32,286 bases of DNA from UBA6921 sp031363085. GTDB lineage: Bacteria; Pseudomonadota; Gammaproteobacteria; SG8-11. Shown piece after piece: positions 23,944 to 32,286 of this stretch. Every line of letters starts with the position of its first letter. Position 1 is the first letter of the stretch. The translations under genes were made by a program, and so were the position numbers. The stretch lies in assembly GCA_031363085.1 (NCBI GenBank), contig JANLTU010000187.1, positions 1 through 32,286 of the forward strand. The letters run 5' to 3'. Below the pieces are notes generated by a model. It was not told where the DNA came from. It saw only the letters and a program-made list of their open reading frames with translations, and ran no database searches.

Positions 23944-24912
23944 ATGACCAACGTTCTGCAACAAGTCGACGAGCGCACCAAACTCGCGGGCACCAACAAG
24001 CTCGAAGTGCTGCTGTTCAGTTTGGGTGTGGACGAGCGCAGCGGTCGCGACGAGGTGTTCGGCATCAACGTTTTCAAGGTACGCGAAGTTATGCAAGTGC
24101 CTGACATTACTCACGCGCCGGACATGCCGCCCGGCGTGGAGGGCATGATCAGTCTGCGCGGTTCGATGATCCCGGTGCTGAATCTGGCGCATTTCTGCAA
24201 CGTGCAAATCAAGGAAAAACCCAAGGTGCTGATGGTGACGGAGTACAACCGCACCATTCAGGGCTTCCTGGTGCAAGCGGTCGACCATATTTTGCGCTTG
24301 GAGTGGGGGCAACTGAAGTCACCGCCGTCGTTGATGTCACACCAATTGGGCGGCCTCATCACCGCCGTCTGCGAGATTCCCGACGGCCGTATCGTGATGG
24401 TGCTGGATGTTGAAAAATTACTGTCGGCCGCCGTCGGCGGCGAAGACATCAAGGAAGATTTGTCCGAAGTGGTGCGCTCGAAAGAGCCGGGCATGGTGGT
24501 GTTCGCGGACGATTCTTCGGTGGCGCGCAAACGCATTTCCGCACTGCTGGATCAAATGGGCGTGAAGTATGTCAGCGCCAACAATGGCGCCGAGGCATGG
24601 CAAAAATTGCAAGACATGGCCGAACGTGCCAGCGCGAGCAACGCGGTGCTGGCCGACCAGATCAGCGTGGTGCTCACCGACGTGGAAATGCCGGAAATGG
24701 ACGGCTATGTGCTCACCATGAAGATCAAACAAGACCCGCGTTTCAAGGGCATTCCGGTGGTGATGCACTCGTCGCTGTCGGCCGCGACCAACGTGGCGAT
24801 GGGCAAGCGCATCGGCGCGGATGGCTATGTCGCCAAGTTCGATCCGATGGAGTTGTCGAAGTCGTTGACGCCGTTTTTGGAGCAGGACAAAAAAACCAAG
24901 GCGGCGTTGTAA
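23944..24912 (+). CDS. cheV: Chemotaxis coupling protein CheV
   Basis: A 322-residue fusion of a CheW domain (about 18-165) and a receiver domain (about 184-312). The CheW half has INVFKVREVMQVPDIT and PPGVEGMISLRGSMIPVLNL. In the receiver, D189/D190 are the acidic pair, D246 in VLTDVEMPEMDGY is the phospho-acceptor, S276 the switch serine and K298 the conserved lysine. An extra SASNAVLADQ segment before D246 is common in CheV. It couples chemoreceptors to CheA and adapts by phosphorylation. No other chemotaxis gene is in the window. Confidence 0.96.
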   Translation: MTNVLQQVDERTKLAGTNKLEVLLFSLGVDERSGRDEVFGINVFKVREVMQVPDITHAPDMPPGVEGMISLRGSMIPVLNLAHFCNVQIKEKPKVLMVTEYNRTIQGFLVQAVDHILRLEWGQLKSPPSLMSHQLGGLITAVCEIPDGRIVMVLDVEKLLSAAVGGEDIKEDLSEVVRSKEPGMVVFADDSSVARKRISALLDQMGVKYVSANNGAEAWQKLQDMAERASASNAVLADQISVVLTDVEMPEMDGYVLTMKIKQDPRFKGIPVVMHSSLSAATNVAMGKRIGADGYVAKFDPMELSKSLTPFLEQDKKTKAAL

Positions 24913-24915
24913 CTG

Positions 24916-25851
24916 CTAGGGCATTGAGTCAAGCTCAGCGCCTTCTTTCTTCACCGGCATCAAGTTCTCGCGCGAAATACCCAGCCACATCACGATGGGG
25001 CTCGCCACCAATACTGACGAATAGATGCCGAATAAAATTCCGATGGTCAACGCCAGCGCGAAGTAAAACAACACGTCACCGCCCAGCAGCAACATCGAGA
25101 ACACCATCGTCTGCGTCATGGCGTGCGTCATGATGGTTCGCGACATGGTGCGCGTGATGGCGTTATTGATCACTTCCGGCACCGACGCTTTGCGCATCTT
25201 GCGGAAATTTTCGCGGATCCGGTCGAACACCACGACCGACTCATTCACCGAGTAACCCAGCACTGCCAGCAGCGCCGCGACCACCGTCAGCGAAAACTCC
25301 CATTGGAAGAACGCGAAGAATCCCAGGATGATAACCACGTCATGCAGGTTGGCGATGATGGCGGCCACCGAGAAACGCCATTCGAAGCGAACCGCCAGAT
25401 ATACCATGATGCCGAACACGACCAGCAACAGGGCCAAACCGCCGTAGTTATACAGCTCCTCACCGACCTGCGGACCGACAAACTCCACGCGCCGCACTTC
25501 CAGCGCTGCATCTTGCTGGCGTAACGCGGCGATGACGGTATCACTCAGTTTCGACGCGGAGGCATCGTGCTTGACCGGCAAGCGAATCAACACATCGAGC
25601 GCGGTGCCGAAATTCTGCACCGTCGCGTCCTTGAGCTCCAGGCCTTCTAAGATCGTGCGAATCTTGCCTAAATCAGCTGGCTGCCGGTAGCTGAGTTCCA
25701 GCAGCGTGCCGCCGGTGAAGTCGATGCCCAAATTCAGTCCGCGGATGGCGAGGAACAGGACCGCCAACAAAAACGTGACGGCGGAAATAGTCGTCGTCAG
25801 CCGTCCATAACTCATGAACGGAATATCACCTTTGATTTTGAATAACTCCAT
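24916..25851 (-). CDS. secF: Protein translocase subunit SecF
   Basis: A 311-residue inner-membrane protein that works with SecD to drive late export through SecYEG using the proton gradient. The first membrane segment is at about 21-38, followed by GIDFTGGT at 42-49. A periplasmic domain spans about 50-135 and five more membrane helices follow. The conserved NESVVVFDRIREN loop is at 203-215. The ATG at 25849-25851 has AGGAG 7 nt upstream. It lies 60 bp after secD. Confidence 0.97.
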   Translation of the reverse strand: MELFKIKGDIPFMSYGRLTTTISAVTFLLAVLFLAIRGLNLGIDFTGGTLLELSYRQPADLGKIRTILEGLELKDATVQNFGTALDVLIRLPVKHDASASKLSDTVIAALRQQDAALEVRRVEFVGPQVGEELYNYGGLALLLVVFGIMVYLAVRFEWRFSVAAIIANLHDVVIILGFFAFFQWEFSLTVVAALLAVLGYSVNESVVVFDRIRENFRKMRKASVPEVINNAITRTMSRTIMTHAMTQTMVFSMLLLGGDVLFYFALALTIGILFGIYSSVLVASPIVMWLGISRENLMPVKKEGAELDSMP

Positions 25852-25911
25852 AACCGACTCCTGTTAAATTTTGTGCGGGGCGCGCAGCTTTACATCTGCG
25901 GGCGCGTCGAC

Positions 25912-27804
25912 TCAGCCGATGGCAAGCTTGGACACCTTGCGGCCGCCGTAAATCAGATTGATCAATGCACGTGACACCAATACGGCGCTGAACATGGAGG
26001 TGATGATGCCGATGCACAACACCACCGCGAAGCCGCGAATCGGGCCTGAACCCAGCAGAAACAGCGCAAAACCTGCGATCAGAATCGTGATGTTGGAGTC
26101 GAGAATCGTCGCCCAAGCGCGCTCATAGCCGGCATGAATCGACGCCTGCGGGGTGTTGCCGTTGCGCAATTCCTCGCGGATGCGTTCGAAGATCAGCACG
26201 TTGGAGTCGATGGCCATACCCACCGTCAACGCGATACCCGCCATCCCCGGCAAGGTCAATGTGGCTTGCATCATCGACAGCACCGCGATCAGCAGCATCA
26301 GGTTGATGCTGAGTGCGAGCACCGAAACAAAGCCGAACACGAGGTAGTAAATCGTCATGAAAATCGCGATTGCACAGAACCCGTACAAGGTTGAATTAAA
26401 CCCCTTGCTGATGTTCTCCGCACCCAAGCTCGGCCCGACGGTGCGCTCCTCGACAATCTGGATCGGCGCCGCCAACGCGCCCGCACGCAGCAGCAAGGCC
26501 AGCGTGTGTGCCTCGGTGGTGCTGTCCAGGCCGGTGGTTTGAAAGCGTTTACTGAACGAGTCGCGAATCGTCGCGGTGTTGATAACCTCTTCGATACGCT
26601 TGGTGGTTTTGACCGGCTGGCCATCCACCATTTTGGTTTCTATGACATTCTCGATGTAAACCACCGCCATCGGTTTACCGATGTTTTCCTTGGTGGTCTC
26701 TCCCATTTTGCGCGCACCCTTGCTGTCCAACGTGACATACACTGCGGGTTGACCATTTTGCTGATCGACCCCAGAGGACGCGTCGGTGATTTGATCACCG
26801 GTCACAATCACACTGCGCTTGAGTAACACCGGCGTACCTTTACGTTCGCGGTAGAGCTGCGACCCCGCCGGCACCCGGCCTTCAATCGCCGCCTGCACAT
26901 CGTGCTCGGTGTCGACAAGGCGATATTCCAGCGTCGCGGTCGCGCCCAGCAATTCCTTGGCATGCGCCGTGTCTTGCACGCCGGGCAACTGCACCACGAT
27001 GCGGTCCTGGCCCTGCTGCTGAATCACCGGCTCGGCGACGCCCAAGCCGTTGACGCGATTGCGCAACGTCACGATGTTCTGTTTGATGGCGAAGCTGCGC
27101 ACTTCACGCTCTTCGGCCTCGCTCAAGCGCGCGATCAGCAGCGCCTTGCCGTTGCTGTCGTCTTCGGATAATTCCAACCGGTTATATTCCTTGGCGATGA
27201 TGGAGCGCGCCGCGCTGCGCTCTTCGGAGGTGCTCAAGGTGATTTCAACCATGCCGCGCTGGCCTGCAACATAGGGGCGCCGCTCAACGCTGACGTAACG
27301 CACTTTCTTTTCGCGCAACAGCGAGCGCAGGTCGCCGGTGTAACGTTCCACGGCTTGACTGATCGCCGCCTTCATGTCGACTTCCATTAGAAAGTGCACG
27401 CCGCCGCGCAAGTCCAGACCGAGATACATGGGCATGGCGCTCACGGCGCTCATCCAGTGCGGTGTCGACGGCGCCAGATTCAGTGCCACGGAGAATGCAC
27501 GCTTCTCGCTGTCTTTAAACAGCTCTTCGTCGATGTGCGTCTTGGCTTTAATCTGATCGTCGGTGCTATTGAAGCGCGCCAGCAACCTTCCTTCTTCGAT
27601 CACGATGGACTTGTACGCAATCGAATAGCGCTGCAACAGCGCTTCGAGATCGCCCTGCACCGACAACTCGACCTTGGCGGTGCGTGTCGAGGTAATCTGA
27701 ATGGCCGGATCTTCGCCGAATAAATTCGGCGCCGAATAGAACGCTCCCGCCACTACCACCAGCGCGATGAACAGGTACTTCCACAAGGGATATTGGTTTT
27801 GCAT
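25912..27804 (-). CDS. secD: Protein translocase subunit SecD
   Basis: A 630-residue membrane protein, the partner of SecF. Membrane segment 1 is at about 9-25. LGLDLRGG at 128-135 and AGALAAP at 441-447 are SecD hallmarks. The large periplasmic P1 domain lies between and five C-terminal helices follow, with AIDSNVLIFERIREE at 531-545 containing the proton-relay aspartate. The length is normal. The ATG is at 27802-27804, 30 bp after yajC. Confidence 0.97.
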   Translation of the reverse strand: MQNQYPLWKYLFIALVVVAGAFYSAPNLFGEDPAIQITSTRTAKVELSVQGDLEALLQRYSIAYKSIVIEEGRLLARFNSTDDQIKAKTHIDEELFKDSEKRAFSVALNLAPSTPHWMSAVSAMPMYLGLDLRGGVHFLMEVDMKAAISQAVERYTGDLRSLLREKKVRYVSVERRPYVAGQRGMVEITLSTSEERSAARSIIAKEYNRLELSEDDSNGKALLIARLSEAEEREVRSFAIKQNIVTLRNRVNGLGVAEPVIQQQGQDRIVVQLPGVQDTAHAKELLGATATLEYRLVDTEHDVQAAIEGRVPAGSQLYRERKGTPVLLKRSVIVTGDQITDASSGVDQQNGQPAVYVTLDSKGARKMGETTKENIGKPMAVVYIENVIETKMVDGQPVKTTKRIEEVINTATIRDSFSKRFQTTGLDSTTEAHTLALLLRAGALAAPIQIVEERTVGPSLGAENISKGFNSTLYGFCAIAIFMTIYYLVFGFVSVLALSINLMLLIAVLSMMQATLTLPGMAGIALTVGMAIDSNVLIFERIREELRNGNTPQASIHAGYERAWATILDSNITILIAGFALFLLGSGPIRGFAVVLCIGIITSMFSAVLVSRALINLIYGGRKVSKLAIG

Positions 27805-27834
27805 GCAGCGTCACCCGGAATACGGAATTGCGTT

Positions 27835-28170
27835 TTAGGAAGCGGCTTTGATCGTGCCCTTGGGCACTAAGGCTGTGACAGCATGACGCTGCACTTTGAC
27901 TCGCACATTATCGGCAATTTCGACCGTGATAAAGCCTTCATCCAAGTCTGCGACGCGACCCAGTATACCGCCGCTGATGACGACCTCATCGCCTTTGGCC
28001 AAGGACTCGACCATCTTCTTGTGTTCCTTGGCGCGCTTGACTTGCGGACGCACCATCAAAAAATAGAACAGCGCGAAGATGCCGCCCAGAAACGCTAACT
28101 GCGTCAGCATGTCGCCGCCCTGCGGCGCGGCCGCGCCTTCGGCGAATGCATCGGAAATGAAAAAGCTCAT
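27835..28170 (-). CDS. yajC: Sec translocase accessory protein YajC
   Basis: A 111-residue protein with an Ala-rich N-terminus, one membrane helix (about 22-39) ending FLMVRPQVKRAKEH, and a small cytoplasmic domain with GDEVVISGGILGRV. It is the usual first partner of secD-secF. AAGGAA lies 6 nt before the ATG at 28168-28170. The tgt and queA genes that often precede yajC are not upstream; a phosphonate-type binding protein gene lies 222 bp away instead. That gap holds GC-rich inverted repeats near 28222-28262 without a clear terminator. Confidence 0.95.
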   Translation of the reverse strand: MSFFISDAFAEGAAAPQGGDMLTQLAFLGGIFALFYFLMVRPQVKRAKEHKKMVESLAKGDEVVISGGILGRVADLDEGFITVEIADNVRVKVQRHAVTALVPKGTIKAAS

Positions 28171-28392
28171 GAGAGTTCCTTTATGAATTAGGTATCCAGA
28201 CCATCACCACGGGCCATTGAAGCGCGCCATTATTACACAGGCGCGCCGATTTGCGAGCGCAACTGCGCGCTCTGATTAAATTTTAAAACGTGGCTTAACT
28301 GCGGTCTGCATGACTCCTAGAGCCATTACCACCCGATCATGCCCGAGTGCGAACCCATCCGCGCGTTGCGCCACGCCCGCGTCGCATGCAGT

Positions 28393-29241
28393 TCAGTCGC
28401 TCGGAAATTTACGCACGACATCATAGTCGGCATCAGCGATGGGCACGAAGCCGCTGAGCTGAATACCCAGCCCTTCCGAAGTCTTGGGCCACGCCAGGAT
28501 CGCGTTCAATAATTGTTTTCGCTCCGCTTCCGCGACGCGCGAGTGCACTACGAACAATGCCGGTGGGATCACGTCGGTCTCGGCGATGCCGCGCAGCCGT
28601 TCGCTGGCGGGATTCTTCAAATGGTACATGGCCGAGGGCGTGGTGCCACAGGCGTCGACCAAGCCGTTCAAGACATGCTGCAAGCATGAAGTATGCGAAC
28701 GTAAGTACACGAATTCGACATTTTTCCCCGCTACCAACCCATGCTTTTTCAAATGGACGCGCATCAAACGGCTGATCGCGGCGTCGCGTGGTGGTAAGGC
28801 AATATGCTTGCCCTTGAGGTCGGCGACACTCTGGATGGAGCTGCCTGCCATTGTGACGAGCAGCGCGTAGAGTTTTTCGGGCCCCGCCGCCAGAGGTAAA
28901 TAGCCGGACCGATCCGCTGCGCGTACGTAGTCGAAGGGCTGCACAAACGCGATGTCGTAGGCTTGCTCGTCAAGCAAGGTTTTTGCAAACACCTCGTAGC
29001 TGGTCTTCGACACAAACTGGATTTCGCGTCCCAAGGCACGCTTGAAATCAGCCGCGATGGGCGCAAACCGGCTTTCCAATTCGTGCGGCGGCAAGTACGG
29101 AAAAACACCGAAAACAAAAGGACGCGGCGGCTCGGCTGACTCTTGCGCGTGCGCGGAAAACCCCGCAACCAGCCAAAATATCGCGATGATCGCCGCAAAC
29201 TTTATTTGCCGCGCGTTCTTGCTGCTATTAAGAGTAGGCAC
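28393..29241 (-). CDS. PhnD-type phosphate/phosphonate-binding periplasmic protein
   Basis: A 282-residue solute-binding protein of the PhnD family. A signal peptide covers about 1-33 (FAAIIAIFWLVAGFSAHAQ, cleavage after AHA or AHAQ). The mature chain has FGVFPYLPPHELESRFAPI, then QAYDIAFVQPFDYV and DLKGKHIALPPRDAAISRL. The start is a GTG at 29239-29241 with AGGAG 6 nt upstream. No ABC permease or ATPase gene is adjacent, so it may be an orphan binding protein or a sensor input; family members also bind phosphite or other oxyanions. The ligand cannot be told. Confidence 0.82.
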   Translation of the reverse strand: MPTLNSSKNARQIKFAAIIAIFWLVAGFSAHAQESAEPPRPFVFGVFPYLPPHELESRFAPIAADFKRALGREIQFVSKTSYEVFAKTLLDEQAYDIAFVQPFDYVRAADRSGYLPLAAGPEKLYALLVTMAGSSIQSVADLKGKHIALPPRDAAISRLMRVHLKKHGLVAGKNVEFVYLRSHTSCLQHVLNGLVDACGTTPSAMYHLKNPASERLRGIAETDVIPPALFVVHSRVAEAERKQLLNAILAWPKTSEGLGIQLSGFVPIADADYDVVRKFPSD

Positions 29242-29364
29242 CTAAGACTCCTGACGTGGTGTCGCATTCCGTTTGGAATTTGATTTTGGCTATTGCATGC
29301 TTGCTTGATCCGGATCGTTCTTTCTTCTCATCGGGAAGGGCCACTTCGATGCCGCGCGGCGCAA

Positions 29365-30018
29365 CTACACCGGCATAATCTGCGCGAAACTGCGCAGCGC
29401 GACGAACTCGCCCACCTCTTTTTCCGGTCGGCGCGTGTCCGGTTGATACACCGCCAGCAGGTGTGCGATGCCGTAGTGTTGCGCCGAGCGTAATACCGGC
29501 AGACTGTCGTCGATCAGTAAGGTGTGCTGCACTTCGAACGGAACGTGATGCTGCAACTTGCTCCAGAAGCGCACGTCTTCTTTGGGCAAACCCAGTTCGT
29601 GGGCGCTGATGATGCGGTCGAAATGCGCGCCGAGTTGCGTGCGGCGCATTTTGATCTGCAAACTTTTACCGTGCGCGTTGGTCACCAGTGCCGTGTGTTT
29701 ACCGGTGCGTTGCAAGGCGGTGAGAAACTCCACCACCTGCGGATGCACCGCGATCAGGTGCTCGACTTCCTGTTTGAGCAGCGGAATATCCAAGCCTAAC
29801 TGCTCGCTCCAGTAGTCCACGCAATACCAGTTCAAAGTGCCTTCGGCGGCTTTGAATCTGGCGGCGAGCAAGCGGCGGGATTCTTTAATGTCGAGCCCGT
29901 ACTTCTCAGCATAGCGTTGCGGCACATGCTCCTGCCAGAAATGATTGTCGTAGTGCAAGTCGAGCAAGGTGCCGTCCATATCGAGCAGCACGGTGTGGAT
30001 GGCGGACCAGTTGATCAT
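29365..30018 (-). CDS. yrfG: HAD-family GMP/IMP nucleotidase, YrfG-like
   Basis: A 217-residue HAD phosphatase. The motif I nucleophile is D13 in LLDMDGTLLDLHYDN, motif II is TNAH in ALVTNAHGK, and the motif III/IV region is LGLPKEDVRFW and LLIDDSLPVL. The YDNHFW cap start and the overall length fit YrfG, which dephosphorylates GMP and IMP. The ATG at 30016-30018 has GAGG 10 nt upstream; an in-frame extension to 30132 overlaps hemH and was rejected. It lies 31 bp after hemH on the same strand. Confidence 0.85.
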   Translation of the reverse strand: MINWSAIHTVLLDMDGTLLDLHYDNHFWQEHVPQRYAEKYGLDIKESRRLLAARFKAAEGTLNWYCVDYWSEQLGLDIPLLKQEVEHLIAVHPQVVEFLTALQRTGKHTALVTNAHGKSLQIKMRRTQLGAHFDRIISAHELGLPKEDVRFWSKLQHHVPFEVQHTLLIDDSLPVLRSAQHYGIAHLLAVYQPDTRRPEKEVGEFVALRSFAQIMPV

Positions 30019-30049
30019 GCTTGCCGGCCTCGACCACAGCTTGACCGCG

Positions 30050-31159
30050 TCACTTGGCGGCTCCGACCGCAAGTGCACAGTCGCGACTTTTTGTATGCTG
30101 CGCGTGCTGATCGCTGCTGTTCCACAACGCATCGCTTTCCTGCCAGCCGTGGGTGTGGCGCATGATCAGCGACATGAGCAGATGCAGATGGTCGGCGCGT
30201 TCGTTGAGCGCGGGAATATAATGGAATGTTTCGCCGCCGGCTTTCATGAAGGCGTGGCGATTTTCACCGTCGATTTCTTCCAGCGTTTCCAGGCAATCGG
30301 CGGAAAATCCCGGGCATGCCACCTGCACATGCTTCACGCCTTTACGCGCCAATTCGGCCAGGGTTTGCAAGGTGTAGGGCTTGAGCCATTCGGCGCGACC
30401 GAAGCGCGATTGAAAGGTGAGCTGCCACTGCTCTGGCGTAAGGCCAAGTTGCTCGGCGACTAGACGTGCCGTCTTTTGACATTGGCAATGATAAGGATCA
30501 CCCAGCAGTAAATTACGTTTGGGAATGCCATGAAACGAAAACACCAATTTTTCCGGCGCGCCCTGTTGCACCCCGGCTTCGCGGATGGAATTGGCCAGCG
30601 CCTGAATGTAGGCCGGGTCGTCGTGATACTGATTGATGCAGCGCAATTCGGGAATCCAGCGCCAGGTTTTTAAAACCTGCACCACCGCGTCGAAGGTCGA
30701 CGCGGTGGTGGTGGCGGAATATTGCGGATACAACGGCAACACCAGCAGCCGCCGCACGCGTGCTGCACGCAACTTTTCCAGACCGGCGGTGATCGACGGG
30801 TTGCCGTAACGCATCGCCAGTTCGATATGCACCGGTCCCTTGATGCGCTGTTTAATAAGATCACGCAGCGCCTGAGCCTGACGTTTGGCAATCGCAAGCA
30901 ACGGCGAGCCGTCTTTCTGCCAAATTTTGGCATACAGTTTTGCGCTACGCGCCGGGCGCGTGCGCAGAATCCAGCCGTGCAATATCAGCCACCACAGCGG
31001 GCGCGGAATTTCCACCACGCGCGGATCCCACAAAAACTCGGCGAGATAACGCCGCAGCGCCGCCGGCGTGGGCGCATCGGGCGTGCCCAGATTCACCAGC
31101 AGCACCCCCAAGGCGTCACCGCTACCGTGTGCGTATTCCGTTTCGCCGACAAATGCCAT
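30050..31159 (-). CDS. hemH: Ferrochelatase HemH
   Basis: A 369-residue enzyme that inserts ferrous iron into protoporphyrin IX, the last step of haem b synthesis. VLLVNLGTPDAP is at about 19-30, PLYPQYSATTTAS at 142-154, the active-site histidine H210 in FSFHGIP, and E291 in CPGFSADCLETLEEI. The C-terminal 30 residues (after about 335) are poorly conserved. The ATG at 31157-31159 has GGAG 9 nt upstream; a TTG at 31177 is less likely. It diverges from the Sco-type gene across 95 bp. Confidence 0.96.
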   Translation of the reverse strand: MAFVGETEYAHGSGDALGVLLVNLGTPDAPTPAALRRYLAEFLWDPRVVEIPRPLWWLILHGWILRTRPARSAKLYAKIWQKDGSPLLAIAKRQAQALRDLIKQRIKGPVHIELAMRYGNPSITAGLEKLRAARVRRLLVLPLYPQYSATTTASTFDAVVQVLKTWRWIPELRCINQYHDDPAYIQALANSIREAGVQQGAPEKLVFSFHGIPKRNLLLGDPYHCQCQKTARLVAEQLGLTPEQWQLTFQSRFGRAEWLKPYTLQTLAELARKGVKHVQVACPGFSADCLETLEEIDGENRHAFMKAGGETFHYIPALNERADHLHLLMSLIMRHTHGWQESDALWNSSDQHAQHTKSRDCALAVGAAK

Positions 31160-31254
31160 GTTCGTTCGCTCCACCAATTTATAATTTTAAGTTTGCTTCG
31201 ACAGTCTCCGCATCTTTAGAATGCGGTCTCTTCCCACCACTGCCGTTTCCTACG

Positions 31255-31881
31255 ATGTTCTTGCTCACTGCACGCACCAAAAAAAATCTCCGCTATGCGC
31301 TTGCGTTGGGCACTATTGCCGCCGCAGCGTGGTGGTTTGCGCCGCGCGCTGAGCATGCGGGAGGTGGCGAGCGCGTGCAACCCCCGCGCATACTCGCCGA
31401 TTTTCAATTGCTGGATGGCGATAATCAAGCTTTCACCCGCGCTCAATTACAGGGACGCTGGTCGCTGCTGTTTTTTGGCTACACTCATTGCCCCGACGTG
31501 TGTCCGACCACGATGAGCGAACTTGCCAAAGTCTATCCGCTGTTGCAACGTACTGATGACCGCGCGGTGCAGGTGGTGTTTATTTCGGTCGACCCGGCGC
31601 GGGATACGCCGGCATTGATAAAAACTTTTGCACATTACTTCAATGAGCAGTTCATCGCCGCGACCGGCCCGGTGGAACAACTGACGGCGCTGACGGATTC
31701 CATCGGCGCGCGCCATCGCCGTCTCACCGAGCAGGGCGCGGAGTATCGCGTGGAGCACAGCGCCGACGTGTGGCTGATCGATCCGCAGGCGCGTTTATAC
31801 GCAAAATTTCCCGCGCCGCAGCGCGCGCCGGAGCTCGCGCGTGCCGTTAAAAACGCCTTGCACAACAAGGCGGGGGCGTGA
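31255..31881 (+). CDS. SCO1/SenC-type copper protein
   Basis: A 208-residue membrane-anchored thioredoxin-fold protein. An N-terminal anchor spans about 13-29. The copper motif C79-P-D-V-C83-P lies in YTHCPDVCP, and H168 is the third ligand in EHSADVWLIDP. ISVDPARDTP at 110-119 is typical. It delivers copper or reduces cysteines for the CuA site of cytochrome oxidase. The start ATG at 31255 was chosen because the longer frame upstream runs into hemH. The stop overlaps the next start as TGATG. Confidence 0.93.
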   Translation: MFLLTARTKKNLRYALALGTIAAAAWWFAPRAEHAGGGERVQPPRILADFQLLDGDNQAFTRAQLQGRWSLLFFGYTHCPDVCPTTMSELAKVYPLLQRTDDRAVQVVFISVDPARDTPALIKTFAHYFNEQFIAATGPVEQLTALTDSIGARHRRLTEQGAEYRVEHSADVWLIDPQARLYAKFPAPQRAPELARAVKNALHNKAGA

Positions 31882-32286
31882 TGAAACGCCTGCTCGCAAT
31901 GGCCTGGGTAGCCGGACTTACCGGGTTTTATGCGGTGCTTGGCGCTGCCGATAACACGCCGATGGTACGCGACGCCTGGGTACGCGAAGCGCCACCCAAT
32001 GCGCCGGTTCTCGCCGGCTACGCGCAGATCGAGAACATGAGCGCGCAGGCGGATGCGATCATCGCCGTCAGCAGCGCGGCATTCGAGAAAGCGGAAATTC
32101 ACCGCAGCGAAGTGCAAGACGGCATGGCGCGCATGGCGCCGCTAAAAACCCTAGACTTGCCCCCTCATCAGCTTGTAAAACTCGAACCCGGCGGAGCGCA
32201 CCTGATGTTGTTCAAGCCCACAGCACCGTTGCGCGCGGGGCAACATGTGCAGTTGCAATTTACGCTGGGCAGCGGCAAGACCTTGC
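31881..32286 (+). CDS. PCu(A)C-type periplasmic copper chaperone (partial, 3' end missing)
   Basis: The 135 visible residues have a signal peptide (about 1-23, cleavage near LGAA-DN) and a PCuAC domain. The copper ligands H74, M82 or M85, H107 and M109 appear in EIHRSEVQDGMARM and GGAHLMLF, the H-Mn-HxM pattern. There is no stop before the window end, where the C-terminal strands would follow. The protein carries Cu(I) to the CuA or CuB site and often works with Sco, as its one-base overlap with the Sco-type gene suggests. Confidence 0.92.
   Translation, partial: MKRLLAMAWVAGLTGFYAVLGAADNTPMVRDAWVREAPPNAPVLAGYAQIENMSAQADAIIAVSSAAFEKAEIHRSEVQDGMARMAPLKTLDLPPHQLVKLEPGGAHLMLFKPTAPLRAGQHVQLQFTLGSGKTL

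Noticed and set aside
28210..28270. GC-rich inverted repeats upstream of yajC as a terminator for the PhnD-type gene
   Set aside because: Stems of 6-7 bp are present (for example GCGCGCC/GGCGCGC), but there is no T-tract on the minus strand after them.
20..32286. tRNA, rRNA, riboswitch or CRISPR
   Set aside because: Intergenic gaps are short. None shows a cloverleaf with a TTCGA-type arm, a known riboswitch core or regularly spaced repeats.

Overview
The window is a moderately GC-rich, densely coding stretch of bacterial chromosome. It most likely comes from a deep-branching gammaproteobacterium, possibly a chemolithotroph-type lineage near the beta/gamma boundary. The evidence is the surE-pcm-nlpD-rpoS locus, yajC-secD-secF, CheV, a YceH/YcgL pair, bacterial TPMT, DUF3579 and an alaC-hom-thrC cluster. 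No rRNA, tRNA, CRISPR array or prophage was seen, and the only mobile DNA is the tail of one insertion sequence at the left edge.

Layout. 1-248: 3' end of an IS50/Tn5-type (IS4 family) element with its terminal repeat. 397-3003 (minus): a putative haem-oxygenase-like metalloprotein gene downstream of a receiver-GAF-histidine kinase. 3200-6427 (minus): a 1075-aa UPF1-like SF1 helicase with a long central coiled coil. 6616-9317 (plus): a translationally coupled pair, an ATP-grasp ligase and a B12-binding radical SAM protein ending in a Cys-Cys-Ala-Glu-Pro tail. 9321-9737 (minus): a PilZ protein. 9861-10006 (plus): a promoter, a structured leader and a strong intrinsic terminator with no ORF, read as a new small RNA of about 110 nt. 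10032-11737: tpm, a DUF3579 gene and a CBS-pair gene.

11881-14631 (plus): rimO and a short DUF1631-type gene. 14652-19921 (minus): alaC-hom-thrC-NERD-yceH-ycgL, six tightly spaced genes that may form one transcription unit; the first three serve alanine/homoserine/threonine metabolism. 20091-20534: a Mth938-domain gene. 20557-23687 (minus): surE-pcm-nlpD-rpoS, the usual stress and stationary-phase locus. 23944-24912 (plus): cheV behind a sequence resembling a flagellar sigma-28 promoter. 24916-28170 (minus): yajC-secD-secF. 28393-31159 (minus): hemH, a yrfG-like HAD nucleotidase and an orphan PhnD-type binding protein. 31255-32286 (plus): an Sco-type copper protein overlapping a PCuAC copper chaperone that runs off the window. 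The last two genes point to cytochrome oxidase copper-site assembly next to haem synthesis.

The most unusual items are the ATP-grasp/CCAEP-tail radical SAM pair, whose product is unknown, and the candidate small RNA between the PilZ and tpm genes. Function calls rest on motif recognition by eye; no database search was possible.
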